Of a stretch of 64,000 nt of DNA, positions 9,928-20,130 are shown one piece after another. The stretch spans positions 1 to 64,000 of the forward strand of contig SVOH01000009.1 of NCBI GenBank assembly GCA_015066515.1, written 5' to 3'. The position numbers were made by a program, and so were the translations under genes. Under the pieces are notes generated by a model. It was given only the letters and a program-made list of their open reading frames with translations, did no database searches and was not told where the DNA came from. The stretch's first letter is position 1, and each line of letters begins with the position of its first letter. Source of the DNA: Oscillospiraceae bacterium. Lineage in GTDB: Bacteria > Bacillota > Clostridia > Oscillospirales > Acutalibacteraceae.

Positions 9928-10384
9928 CTCCTTTAAGGTCTATTTTTAGTTTTTGTCGTGCGCGGTAAAGCCAAGACTTAACCGTGGAGGGTTTGGATTT
10001 TAAAATCTCGGCAATCTCTTCCACACTGTAGCCCATATAGTAATGCATATGTATTACTGTGCGATACTTTTGTGGTAAGCGCATAACAATATCAAGCGTA
10101 TCAGAACATTCATCCGTTACACTTAAATTTTCATTCAAAGGCTCGGTACGCTTAAACCAACTGCTTGTAAGCATACTTTTTGAGCAGTTAATGGTAATGC
10201 GTATAAGCAGCGCTTTTAAATGCTCGTCATTTTCAACGCTGTCTTTACACTTAATAAAACGCAAAAAAACCTCCTGCAATATGTCGTCCGCATCATATTT
10301 ATTTTTTACTCTTGCAACGGCAAGACGGTACACCATATCGGAGTGTTTTTTAAAGGCTTCGGCAGCCGAAATTTTGTATTCCAT
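9911..10384 (-). CDS. RNA polymerase sigma factor, sigma-70/ECF family
   Basis: DADDILQEVFLRF (region 2) and LPQKYRTVIHMHYYMGYSVEEIAEILKSKPSTVKSWLYRARQKLK (region 4). Confidence 0.92.
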   Translation of the reverse strand: MEYKISAAEAFKKHSDMVYRLAVARVKNKYDADDILQEVFLRFIKCKDSVENDEHLKALLIRITINCSKSMLTSSWFKRTEPLNENLSVTDECSDTLDIVMRLPQKYRTVIHMHYYMGYSVEEIAEILKSKPSTVKSWLYRARQKLKIDLKGDEVNV

Positions 10385-10432
10385 TATTTTCCCTCCTTGA
10401 ACATAATACTTTTAAAGACCTAAAAAGGTTGC

Positions 10433-10466
10433 AAAAAATCGCCCAAAAAATTTTTGGGCGATTTTT
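10433..10466 (-). terminator. Rho-independent terminator of glnN (symmetrical)
   Basis: AAAAATCGCCCAAAAA / TTTTTGGGCGATTTTT perfect inverted repeat. Confidence 0.85.
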
Positions 10467-10475
10467 ATATTGCTA

Positions 10476-12566
10476 TTAGATTTTAAATAATATATCGCCG
10501 TATGTTGGATATGGCCAATATTCACGTGATACTATTGTTTCGGCTTCATCTGTAATGTAACGAATGTTATCCATTATAAATAATACCTTGTTACAATAAG
10601 TTTGAGCACGTGCAAGCAAATCGGTAGTTGACTGCGATTTGTCTACTGCGTTTTCCAACTCTTTAACAAGCTGGTTAAGATGCTCATTAAATGACGAAAG
10701 TTTTTCTATAACCTCTGTTTCGGCGGCACAATTAATTGCGTCACTTACACTCTGCTTTTTGATAACAGTATCACAAAGCACGCCCTGATATGCACTTATG
10801 GCAGGTATAACATCTCTTTTCACCATTTGCAATAAAGTTAGCGCTTCAATATGTATAGTTTTGCTATAGCTCTCAAGACTTATATCGGCACGACCGTTAA
10901 TTTCGGCGCCACTATATACACCATGGCGTTCAAAAAGTTCGATATTTTCTTTGGTTCGCCAATATGGCAATGCGTCTACCGTGCTTCTTAAATTAAGAAG
11001 TCCTCGTTTTGCCGCCTCTTGCTCCCAAGCTTTTGAATAACCGTCACCGTTAAATATAATACGCTTATGTGCCTTGACGGTAGTACGTATAAGCTCTAAA
11101 ACATCTTTTTCAAAATTCTTTGAAGCTTCAAGCTTGTCCGCAAAATCCATAAACACATCGGCAACTATAGTATTTAACACAACATTTGTTTCAGAAATTG
11201 ATGAAGCAGAGCCGAGCATTCTGAACTCAAATTTATTACCTGTAAACGCAAACGGCGAAGTACGGTTGCGGTCGGTATTATCTTTTCTTATATAAGGAAT
11301 TACATCGGTACCGACCGTCATTTTAACCTTGTCAGAATCGATGTGATGTTCACCATGTTCGATAGACTCTAAAATTTCATTAAGTTCATCGCCCAAATAC
11401 ATAGAAATTATTGCCGGCGGAGCCTCGGCGCCGCCAAGACGATGGTCGTTACCTGCAGTTGCAACCGAAACGCGCATCAAATCTTGATGCTCATCTACCG
11501 CGCGAATAACTGCAGCAAGTGTCAGCAAAAAGAGTAAGTTGTCACTTGGATTTTTACCAGCTTTAAGAAAATTGATACCTGTATCGGTAGAAAGCGACCA
11601 GTTATTATGCTTACCACTACCGCTTACATCTTTAAACGGTTTTTCGTGAAGCAAGCATACAAGTCCATGCTTTTCTGCAATCTTCTTCATCATTTCCATT
11701 GTAAGCTGATTATGGTCGGCCGCAATATTGGTGGTAGTGAAAACAGGCGCAAGCTCGTGCTGTGCGGGAGCCGCCTCGTTGTGTTCGGTTTTTGCAAAAA
11801 CACCAAGCTTCCAAAGCTCTTCATCAAGCTCACGCATAAACTCTTTTACACGAGGCTTAATTACACCAAAATAATGGTCGTACATCTCTTGACCCTTTGG
11901 CGGTGTTGCGCCCAATAAAGTTCTGCCACAAAACATAATATCAGGGCGTTTTTGTGCCATTTCGCTATCGATTAAAAAATACTCTTGCTCGGGACCCACC
12001 GTGGTGTTAATGCTTTTAACATTTTCAAGTTTAAAAAGCTTAGCAATACGCAACGCCTGTTTGCCTACAGCTTCCATAGAACGCAACAGCGGAGTCTTTT
12101 GGTCAAGGGCCTCACCGTTATATGAGCAGTACGCGGTGGGGATGCAAAGGGTATTATCCTTTACAAAGGCGTAAGAGCTTGGGTCCCACGCAGTGTAACC
12201 ACGCGCCTCAAATGTAGCGCGCAATCCGCCCGATGGAAAGGACGATGCGTCCGACTCGCCCTTAATAAGCTCCTTGCCCGAAAATTCCATTATAATATTT
12301 CCTTCACCGTCAGGTGATATAAAACTGTCGTGCTTTTCGGCAGTGATACCTGTCATTGGTTGGAACCAATGAGTATAGTGAGTGGCACCCATCTCTATTG
12401 CCCACTCTTTCATAGCGTTTGCAACAATATCTGCAATTTTACGGTCAATACTTTTACCGAGCGATATTGCGGTTTTAAGCTCGTTATACGCGTTTTCGGG
12501 AAGACGCTCTTTCATAACAGCGTCACCGAAAACATTTATACCAAAAAATTCATCTACCCTTTTCAA
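10476..12566 (-). CDS. glnN: Glutamine synthetase type III
   Basis: GSIII family features: [60 protein letters not shown]. Confidence 0.95.
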   Translation of the reverse strand: MKRVDEFFGINVFGDAVMKERLPENAYNELKTAISLGKSIDRKIADIVANAMKEWAIEMGATHYTHWFQPMTGITAEKHDSFISPDGEGNIIMEFSGKELIKGESDASSFPSGGLRATFEARGYTAWDPSSYAFVKDNTLCIPTAYCSYNGEALDQKTPLLRSMEAVGKQALRIAKLFKLENVKSINTTVGPEQEYFLIDSEMAQKRPDIMFCGRTLLGATPPKGQEMYDHYFGVIKPRVKEFMRELDEELWKLGVFAKTEHNEAAPAQHELAPVFTTTNIAADHNQLTMEMMKKIAEKHGLVCLLHEKPFKDVSGSGKHNNWSLSTDTGINFLKAGKNPSDNLLFLLTLAAVIRAVDEHQDLMRVSVATAGNDHRLGGAEAPPAIISMYLGDELNEILESIEHGEHHIDSDKVKMTVGTDVIPYIRKDNTDRNRTSPFAFTGNKFEFRMLGSASSISETNVVLNTIVADVFMDFADKLEASKNFEKDVLELIRTTVKAHKRIIFNGDGYSKAWEQEAAKRGLLNLRSTVDALPYWRTKENIELFERHGVYSGAEINGRADISLESYSKTIHIEALTLLQMVKRDVIPAISAYQGVLCDTVIKKQSVSDAINCAAETEVIEKLSSFNEHLNQLVKELENAVDKSQSTTDLLARAQTYCNKVLFIMDNIRYITDEAETIVSREYWPYPTYGDILFKI

Positions 12567-12605
12567 AATATTTCCCCCTAGATGAAAATGTATATACTTG
12601 CTTAA

Positions 12606-12634
12606 ATTATATAATATTGGGCAAAAAATGTCAA
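12606..12634 (-). promoter_or_regulatory. Consensus sigma-A promoter for glnN
   Basis: On minus strand TTGACA-17 bp-TATAAT (both hexamers perfect), about 40 nt upstream of the start codon. Confidence 0.85.
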
Positions 12635-12657
12635 CGATTTGAAATATAAAGCTTTTT

Positions 12658-13263
12658 CTAATTTACAAATTGCGCTCGGCTACTCATATCTTTTAGATAA
12701 TCTAACCATACAATACAATCCACAAAAGACAGGTTGCCTTCGCTGTTTTCGATTATATAAACAAAATCATCCTTTGAAAAATTGTTTTTAGAAATTTTGT
12801 CAAATACTTGTAAAACAATCTCGCGTTTCATATCCTTAGCGCGACCGTACGCAATAAGGTCTATCACCTGCACACCTGTATACCGCTGTTTTTGACCGTC
12901 GATTTCCAGTTCTATTCCACCTACACGGTCTACTATGCCCTCTATAAGCTCGTAACTTATTTGTATAGAGTAGTCTACTGTATATCCGTAGTATTCAGGA
13001 CACGACTCATCAAAGTTTTCTATATCTAAAAGTCTAATACATTCTTCATCAAAATCAAGATACGCAAGTGTTGCACTTCCGCTTGGAAACACTATGGCAA
13101 TACCTCGGCTTTCGGGAGTTCTTATATAAGGCACTGTATAATCCTTTTGGTCGGTATCGCGGGCAGGCTTACCAAGACTGTGATCAAGATACGCAAACGA
13201 CGCACCAAAGAAGATTGCACCGCTCAAAAATGTAATTATTGCCGTTTTCAATATTCTTTTCAA
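12658..13263 (-). CDS. Small LytR-CpsA-Psr (LCP)-like membrane protein
   Basis: N-terminal [20 protein letters not shown] and [21 protein letters not shown] resemble LCP motifs; apparent TTG start. Confidence 0.55.
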   Translation of the reverse strand: MKRILKTAIITFLSGAIFFGASFAYLDHSLGKPARDTDQKDYTVPYIRTPESRGIAIVFPSGSATLAYLDFDEECIRLLDIENFDESCPEYYGYTVDYSIQISYELIEGIVDRVGGIELEIDGQKQRYTGVQVIDLIAYGRAKDMKREIVLQVFDKISKNNFSKDDFVYIIENSEGNLSFVDCIVWLDYLKDMSSRAQFVN

Positions 13264-13297
13264 AAAAAATCACCCATATTATTATGGGTGATTTTTT
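13264..13297 (-). terminator. Rho-independent terminator of the GH16-like gene (cassette copy 1)
   Basis: AAAAAATCACCCAT / ATGGGTGATTTTTT inverted repeat. Confidence 0.85.
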
Positions 13298-13303
13298 GTT
13301 TAT

Positions 13304-15061
13304 TTATTCGTTATAAGCGGGTGTGCAAACATCGATTTGATCAGGCAACTGATATAGACGAACGTGATCTATCCAAGAAGAAATCGGAAGAGTTCTGTTG
13401 TCTTCTATAACTGCCCACTGACCAAGACTGGTACCCGGTGTATAGATAAACTGGTTCATAATAAGGTAGTAGTAAAGCTCGTATCCCCAACCGTTATTAT
13501 TATTACAGTCAAAGCCATCTACACCGTCGTATGCTGTATCCCAATCACGCTCGAGCCAGCATTCACCGTCAAGATATACCTTATATCCTTCGGCTGTGTG
13601 TAAATAACCATAGGTATGGTATGTATCATTTAGTTTTTCAAGAGCTTCGCCAGTGAAAACATACTGTTGCTTACTTTCTTCAATGCTGTCGTAATGGTCG
13701 CGCCAGCTTGTGATAGTACCCCAAGTTTGATAACGATCGCCATCTTCGCGAATGTTTATCTTATTGTATTTATCAATACCTGCTAAGCTATAAATTTCTT
13801 CGCCGTTGAATAAAATCCTATTTGCAAGATTACCGTTTTCATCGTATTGTTGATATGTAATACCGTTAGAATATCTTACACCGTCGTATACAACGTCATA
13901 TGACTTATAGTATTTATGGAAGCTTACATCCCAACGATTACCGTTTGAAAATGTTTCAAAAATATCAACCTCGCAAGTCCAAGGTGCAGTAAACTGTTCT
14001 CTTGGAATAGCTGAAGATTCTTCAGGGTTACTCATAAGCCAAAGTGGCGGAAGAGAACCTTGTGTATAAGCAAGCTTAGCGTGAATTTCGATATAACCGT
14101 TTCTGTATGCCATTGTATGAGCAGTATCGTATGAGCCGTGCGTTGCGTGTGCATACTGGTCGGTATCTTCAGGCAAATAACGGATACCGCTAAGACGCAG
14201 TCTGCCGTTTTCTACGCCACAAACCTCTTCATTGTCAATAAACGCAAGATCAGGGTTGGTTGCCATATGACCCGCAACCTGCCACTTGGTTTTATCAACG
14301 TGTTCAATACCGTCAAATTCATCGCCCCATACGTATACAAGGTCCATACCGTTAACGGTCTTGGTTGAAGTAAAGTTGTCTTGTGTACCTTTAAGTGTAG
14401 CAACCTTACCCTTTTCACGCTTGATGGTTATAAACCAGTCAACCGCTTTTTCTGCCATAACAAAGTGTCCGCCCTCAAACACAAGCTTGTCGCCCTTAAG
14501 ATTTACAGCAAACTCTGTTTCTTTAAGGTTTGATTTATAGTAGGCGGTATCGCCCACTATAATCATTTTGGTAACACCTTCAAGGGCCGGGTCGGTATCC
14601 TTGTAAACAGGTAGGTCTACGTTGTCGTTATCTTTAAAAAATACTGCAAGTTTGTTTGCCAAAACGCGCATATTTGTTGTAGCGCCATGCTTGTCAGTAG
14701 ATGGTGAATAAACAATAACATAACCCTCAGGTCCTGCCCAATCAACATTTTGTGACTCGTATTCGGGATAGAAGGTTTCCTTGTGCAGTTCATCAAAAGA
14801 AAGAACCTTTTCTTCCTTTTCCTTTTTAAGAAGATCACGCTTTGCACGTGTGACTGCATCCTCTGTATTATCGTTATCATTATTGGAAATGTCAGAGTTT
14901 GTAGAATCATCTTCATCTTTGTTGCTTGGTACTACCGTGATTTTGTCACGAACTACCACTTTTTGAGGCTTCTTTTTCTTTTCTTCTTTACAGCCTACTA
15001 CAGTAAGCACCATTAAAAGAGCGAGCAAAAAACAGCTAATTCTTTTTATAGAAATTTTCAT
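13304..15061 (-). CDS. GH16-like glycoside hydrolase lipoprotein (cassette copy 1)
   Basis: Lipobox LTVVGC; VWGDEFDG; NGYIEIHAKL...LPPLWLM; EVDIFE matches GH16 ExDxxE; N-terminal extra domain MIIVGDTAYYKSN...VFEGGHFVMAEKAVDWF. Confidence 0.8.
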   Translation of the reverse strand: MKISIKRISCFLLALLMVLTVVGCKEEKKKKPQKVVVRDKITVVPSNKDEDDSTNSDISNNDNDNTEDAVTRAKRDLLKKEKEEKVLSFDELHKETFYPEYESQNVDWAGPEGYVIVYSPSTDKHGATTNMRVLANKLAVFFKDNDNVDLPVYKDTDPALEGVTKMIIVGDTAYYKSNLKETEFAVNLKGDKLVFEGGHFVMAEKAVDWFITIKREKGKVATLKGTQDNFTSTKTVNGMDLVYVWGDEFDGIEHVDKTKWQVAGHMATNPDLAFIDNEEVCGVENGRLRLSGIRYLPEDTDQYAHATHGSYDTAHTMAYRNGYIEIHAKLAYTQGSLPPLWLMSNPEESSAIPREQFTAPWTCEVDIFETFSNGNRWDVSFHKYYKSYDVVYDGVRYSNGITYQQYDENGNLANRILFNGEEIYSLAGIDKYNKINIREDGDRYQTWGTITSWRDHYDSIEESKQQYVFTGEALEKLNDTYHTYGYLHTAEGYKVYLDGECWLERDWDTAYDGVDGFDCNNNNGWGYELYYYLIMNQFIYTPGTSLGQWAVIEDNRTLPISSWIDHVRLYQLPDQIDVCTPAYNE

Positions 15062-15082
15062 ACTTATAAACCCTTCCTTTCC

Positions 15083-18000
15083 TTAAAATTTTTCAATGCA
15101 ATTTTTCTTGGATACAACAGCAATAAGTGCGCAAGCCACGATTGCTGATACAAGAATTGTTGCCACTGCGGTGTCGGCAGTTTGTGGTGATATAGGAGCC
15201 TTATCGCCGTTTACCACAACATTATTACCGCCACTTACAACGGTGCCCTTTGGAGCAATTACAATGTCATCAAAATATAGACTTGAGTTACCCGATGCTC
15301 TTATAGACACCCAGTTGGTTTGTGCCTTAAAGTCATATGTGTACTGCTTCCACTCGCCAACTCGCAAGCCTGTAGCAGTTACCATAGGCTCTACGCCTAC
15401 TTCTGTACCTAAATAATCAGGATGATTATTGTGAACAAGTGACAATGTGCAGTTGGTATCAGCCTTGTCGGTTGCTACCCAAAATACCATTGTATATTCC
15501 TGACCAACATCTAACCATTCATCATAGTTGACAAGCAAATCTGCACTCTCTGAGGAATTGTCAAGCAATTGCATTGACTTTGTTCCTGAACGAACGTAGT
15601 CAAGCTTGTAACCGCCGCGTGAACCCGGCTTGTTATAGTTCCAACGGTCTAAGTCACAATCGTAGAACGAGTAAGTATAATTTTCAAAGTTTTGAATTAC
15701 ACCATTTTGCTCCCAACCGGCAAAAAGATTAATATTACGAGGAATTAGATAATCATACGGATATTCAAGTGTAATATCAGGATATGAATACCAACCTGTA
15801 AATGTATAACCAGGACGTGAAATTGTTGGTAAGGTAATTTTTTCATATGGCTTACCCGTGATAGGTTCAACCACTATTTCAGGATCGTCGGTAACAAAAT
15901 AAATGCTTACATCGGCAACCTCAAACTGCTTGTCAGAGAACATCGAAGCGCTTCTGCCCGGCTTGTCAAATACGCGAAGCACAGGAGTACCATCAGGCTC
16001 TGTGCGCCAGGTGTTTTCCCAGTCAAAATATGGCATAGCGGTTTGGGCATCTTCGCCAACACGCCAATTTGGACGCGCTACACGTGTAGTACCAACAATA
16101 TTTTTAGTACCGTAATAATAACAATTTTCAAGTGCGTAATATGAATTAGCGGCATCTCTTATCCACTGCTGATTACCGTTACAGAATTTAATGTCATTTT
16201 GTGGGAATGAAACCGAGTTGTAAATACGTTGACCATTTGACCACGCATTACCCATAAGGCCACCGGTTTGATTATCATTAGCGCCAACTATTGTTGCTGT
16301 TACTATACAGTCACGTACAACAATTATAGCACCGCCCGGACAACCTGTACCACCGGCAGAGTTTGCCTCGATATAACAAGTATGGTCTACAAAGCAGTTA
16401 GTAAATGAAGGAAGCTTTACATATTCTCCCTCTTTGGTTACATTGCCGTCTTTATCAACTGTAGGTGGTACATAGAACTGGTCGCCAACGGTTTCAGTAT
16501 AGCTGGTTTTTTGACCATAGAAGTCATAGAACGAACTACCCATACCAAAAAGACCGCCTGCATATACGCTTTCGTCACCGATAGCAGCCTTAATATATGC
16601 TTGTGAAACACCTACGTTTTTAATCTCGGCCGAGCCACCAATTCTTGGGAACAAGCCAAGATATGAGTTTTTAGGTGTAGCCTTGTAGTTATAGTACATA
16701 CCAAATACTACGTAGCCGTCACCATCAAAATGACCTGCAAAGGAATGATAACCAAGGTCGTTGTTATGAAGCCAAGTATTACAACCAACCTTTGCGGTCC
16801 ATAGCTCGTCTGATACGTCGTTAAGATAAATGTCGCATATCATCTTGTAATAAAGGTCGCCATTACTGTTATTGCGCGCAATAGCAAGAGCTAATTGTTC
16901 ACCTGTAGCAATTAAGTATGGATCTGTTTCGCTACCTGTACCGCCTGCAAAGTTACTTGCAATCTGGCCTGACCAAATTTCACCCTGAACACCGTCGAAG
17001 GATTTAACCTTATATATTGGCATTGGGTAAGTATCGGTAGTAGCCCAAATGTCTGTAAAATCGAGCTCGGTCATATAAGTCTTGGCGTTTGCGCCGATTA
17101 TCTGACTGTTTTCGAGTACAGTTACATTTTCAAGACTGCAATCAACATCAGTATAAATTGCATCTGCTTCAATCATATCTGTACTTGCAAATGGAACCAC
17201 GCCGACGCTTACTGATGTTTCAACATTAAGCTTACCGGTTACTTCACCAACAATACCGCCAACCTTACCTGTAGCAGTAATCTTGCCTGTGAAAATACTG
17301 TTGTCCATTCTAAGCTTGGTAAATCCTACTTTACCAACAATACCGCCTGCTGTAGCATTTCCTGCAAGGGTAACGCCCTCGCCAACATATGCTGCGCGAA
17401 GTGCGGTAATATTGGTTGCATTATCCTCTACCGCGCCAATTACCGCGCCAATTACCGCGCCGTTTTCGCCCGATAAATATGAATTGTCAACCTTAACGTT
17501 ACGTGCCTCGCCGCCCGAGCCAAGCACAGGTATAAGACCTGCCGACTCGCCCGACTTAGCGTCGCTATAAATTCCGTAAACGATATGGTCATTACCGTCA
17601 AAAATACCTGTAAATGCGCCTACGTCAGATGAAGTAAGCCATTTTCTTGCCGTACTGGTCCAATTATTCGCACTTGTATCATTTATATTGATATCGGCAG
17701 TCAGTGCGTAGTATTTGCCCGACTCGCTATACATAAGCATTTGAGCAAGTCTTTCGGCTGTGTTAATCTGATATGGGTTATTTGCGCTACCGTCACCACC
17801 GGCATAAATATCTGATATAGCGCCTGTCCAAGGTTTACCCTCAACGCCTGTCTCAGATATGTGCTTGCGTGGCATTGGTATGCTGTCAGTAGCAGTCCAA
17901 GATTTTTCCCAATCGAGCACGCTTGCCGTATCCTTTACAGCATTACCCTTAATTGCATCTGCTTCAACAACGTTAACGCCAACAGCGGTCTGTTCTGCCA

Positions 18001-20056
18001 TTGTAGAAGGAGCGGCTGTATCGGTCCAAACGTTTTTAAAGCTTGTAGAATATGACTGAAGATTGTCGGCTGCAGGATAAACACCAAAGGCAAAGCCGTT
18101 CTTTACTGCGTGTGAACCACTTAAAGAACCTGCTACGAAGGCTGCATGGTTTGTTGAGCCTAAATCAGACGTAATCTGACCGCCATAAACCACGCTATCA
18201 TCAATAAATACATTACTGCTGAGGTTTGATGATGCTACCATACCGGCTGCATTCTTTGTGCTAAATACGTAACAATCAATTACTGCAATATTACGCATAT
18301 TTACAGTAGCGCCACCGTAAAGGTCAGCTACCACTGCCGCTGCGCCTACTGTTTTAGTAGTGGTTTCCGACAAATTGTCGGTTGCAGTAAATGTTGAATT
18401 TTTAATAGTAAAATTCTTAAATGTTGAATTGCCTGCTTGTGGAATAAGGGCACAACGCTCTTTTGCAGTAGATTTAATACCGTGAATTGTAACACCGTTA
18501 CCATCAAAATAACCGCTAAAGTTATTTGTTTCACCGGGATTATAAACGTTCATCTTTTTTGACTTAAGCATATTCATAGCCTCTGAATAGTTAAGCCCCT
18601 TAACGTCGTTAAAGTAAAGGTCGGTAACGCCATCAGCAACCTTATAATAACCGCTTGCATTAAGTGTTGTTACCATAAGGTAGAACTGCTCGCAGTTTTC
18701 TATAAGATATGGGTCGTCAATTGTACCTGTACCTGCGGCGTAGTTTTTAGCTGCCTTGCCGTTCCAGAAGTCCTCGCTACTTGCAGGACCACCGTTTTCA
18801 TAATACTCGTCACCCGTAGGTGCTATGTAGTAATTTTGTGGAATGGGGTAGTCATCGTCAACTACTTTCCAGTTGTATTCCCAGTCGAGATTAAGCTTTT
18901 CTTCGGCCTTCTCTCCCTTTAAATAGCCTGATTTTACTACGTTGATTTCGGGATCGGTATAGTTTAACTTGCCGTGTGTATAATGATCTACCGAGTACTT
19001 GTGTTCAACGTTTGAATAAACGTTTTTAAAGAGGTATGACGTCTGAATTGAAGGAACCTGATATCCACCCCACATTACGTCACGACCACTTGCGCCATAA
19101 ACTTGAACGTCGGCAACGATACAGTCCTCAATAGTACCCATATCATCACCACCATATACATGGCTGAAAATACCTGCGGTAATACCTTGGACTCTGCTTT
19201 CGGTGCTTGTTGCATTAAGCTCTACATCTGCTACCAAGCAGTTTTTAACTGCCGGATAATGACCGTTTACAGCGCCTAAAATACCTGACGCAAAATAACT
19301 AGCCTCTACGTAAGCGTCTCTTATAGAGCAGTTATAAACAGATGGTGCTGCTTCTGCCCAAGTAATTAAAACTGCGGCCGAGCCATATCTAAGGTCGTAC
19401 CAAGTACGATTACCGCTTGTAATACCGTTTCCTGCGTCTTTGCCTTCTTGATCATTTGAATTAATATTTGCAGTATTTACACAGTATGAATTTCTTAAGT
19501 GAACATTCTTGATTACGGCTTCATCAGCAGCAGTCGGGAAAAGTCCGGCAAACTGGTAGCCTTCGGCATAAAGACCGTAAATAAAATGACTGTCACCATC
19601 AAAGTTACCGTGGAAGGAATAATTGTTTGGAGTTATTTTACTATTATAGTAATTGCTGAAATAACCCTCGTTTTCATACCAGTTGTTAAGCACCGACCTA
19701 TCAAAATTGTCATCGCCCCACTGGTTATAGTTTGTTATGTCGTTAAGATAAATATCGGCGCCAAGCTTATAGTATGTAGCTTGGTCGTTAGCACTTAAAC
19801 CAAGGTCATATATCATTCTAAACAACTGATCGCCGTTTGTAATAATATACGGATTCAATGCGCTACCATCGCCGCTGTCAAACGGAATAGCCAATTTTTG
19901 ACTATCATAGCCGCCCCAAATCTCTGCATCTACCGGTGTTTCAGCTACAGCCTTAAAATCAACACCAATAAACACCGAAAATATTGACACCGCTAAAATT
20001 GAAAGTACCGAAAGAATTGTTATAAGTTTTCTTCCGCCGTCAATAGTTTTTTTCAT
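15083..20056 (-). CDS. Giant surface protein B (cassette copy 1): signal peptide, four GLUG-like modules, InlB/Listeria-Bacteroides-type repeat, CBM-like domain, C-terminal membrane anchor
   Basis: PYITI/DPYLI module starts; YEKITLPTISRPGYTFTGWYSYPD...FAGW repeat; GTKSMQLLDNSSESADLLVNY...SLYFDDIVIAPKG jelly-roll CBM-like; SPQTADT + TM + SKKN tail. Confidence 0.88.
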   Translation of the reverse strand: MKKTIDGGRKLITILSVLSILAVSIFSVFIGVDFKAVAETPVDAEIWGGYDSQKLAIPFDSGDGSALNPYIITNGDQLFRMIYDLGLSANDQATYYKLGADIYLNDITNYNQWGDDNFDRSVLNNWYENEGYFSNYYNSKITPNNYSFHGNFDGDSHFIYGLYAEGYQFAGLFPTAADEAVIKNVHLRNSYCVNTANINSNDQEGKDAGNGITSGNRTWYDLRYGSAAVLITWAEAAPSVYNCSIRDAYVEASYFASGILGAVNGHYPAVKNCLVADVELNATSTESRVQGITAGIFSHVYGGDDMGTIEDCIVADVQVYGASGRDVMWGGYQVPSIQTSYLFKNVYSNVEHKYSVDHYTHGKLNYTDPEINVVKSGYLKGEKAEEKLNLDWEYNWKVVDDDYPIPQNYYIAPTGDEYYENGGPASSEDFWNGKAAKNYAAGTGTIDDPYLIENCEQFYLMVTTLNASGYYKVADGVTDLYFNDVKGLNYSEAMNMLKSKKMNVYNPGETNNFSGYFDGNGVTIHGIKSTAKERCALIPQAGNSTFKNFTIKNSTFTATDNLSETTTKTVGAAAVVADLYGGATVNMRNIAVIDCYVFSTKNAAGMVASSNLSSNVFIDDSVVYGGQITSDLGSTNHAAFVAGSLSGSHAVKNGFAFGVYPAADNLQSYSTSFKNVWTDTAAPSTMAEQTAVGVNVVEADAIKGNAVKDTASVLDWEKSWTATDSIPMPRKHISETGVEGKPWTGAISDIYAGGDGSANNPYQINTAERLAQMLMYSESGKYYALTADININDTSANNWTSTARKWLTSSDVGAFTGIFDGNDHIVYGIYSDAKSGESAGLIPVLGSGGEARNVKVDNSYLSGENGAVIGAVIGAVEDNATNITALRAAYVGEGVTLAGNATAGGIVGKVGFTKLRMDNSIFTGKITATGKVGGIVGEVTGKLNVETSVSVGVVPFASTDMIEADAIYTDVDCSLENVTVLENSQIIGANAKTYMTELDFTDIWATTDTYPMPIYKVKSFDGVQGEIWSGQIASNFAGGTGSETDPYLIATGEQLALAIARNNSNGDLYYKMICDIYLNDVSDELWTAKVGCNTWLHNNDLGYHSFAGHFDGDGYVVFGMYYNYKATPKNSYLGLFPRIGGSAEIKNVGVSQAYIKAAIGDESVYAGGLFGMGSSFYDFYGQKTSYTETVGDQFYVPPTVDKDGNVTKEGEYVKLPSFTNCFVDHTCYIEANSAGGTGCPGGAIIVVRDCIVTATIVGANDNQTGGLMGNAWSNGQRIYNSVSFPQNDIKFCNGNQQWIRDAANSYYALENCYYYGTKNIVGTTRVARPNWRVGEDAQTAMPYFDWENTWRTEPDGTPVLRVFDKPGRSASMFSDKQFEVADVSIYFVTDDPEIVVEPITGKPYEKITLPTISRPGYTFTGWYSYPDITLEYPYDYLIPRNINLFAGWEQNGVIQNFENYTYSFYDCDLDRWNYNKPGSRGGYKLDYVRSGTKSMQLLDNSSESADLLVNYDEWLDVGQEYTMVFWVATDKADTNCTLSLVHNNHPDYLGTEVGVEPMVTATGLRVGEWKQYTYDFKAQTNWVSIRASGNSSLYFDDIVIAPKGTVVSGGNNVVVNGDKAPISPQTADTAVATILVSAIVACALIAVVSKKNCIEKF

Positions 20057-20087
20057 TTAACTAGCGTCCTTTCTGAAAAATCTTATG

Positions 20088-20114
20088 TTACCGCCCCTAA
20101 AATAGAGGCGGTAA
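20088..20114 (-). other. Intercistronic hairpin between solute-binding protein and surface protein B (copy 1)
   Basis: TTACCGCC / GGCGGTAA inverted repeat with no strong following T-run. Confidence 0.6.
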
Positions 20115-20130
20115 AATCAAAAAGCTTATA

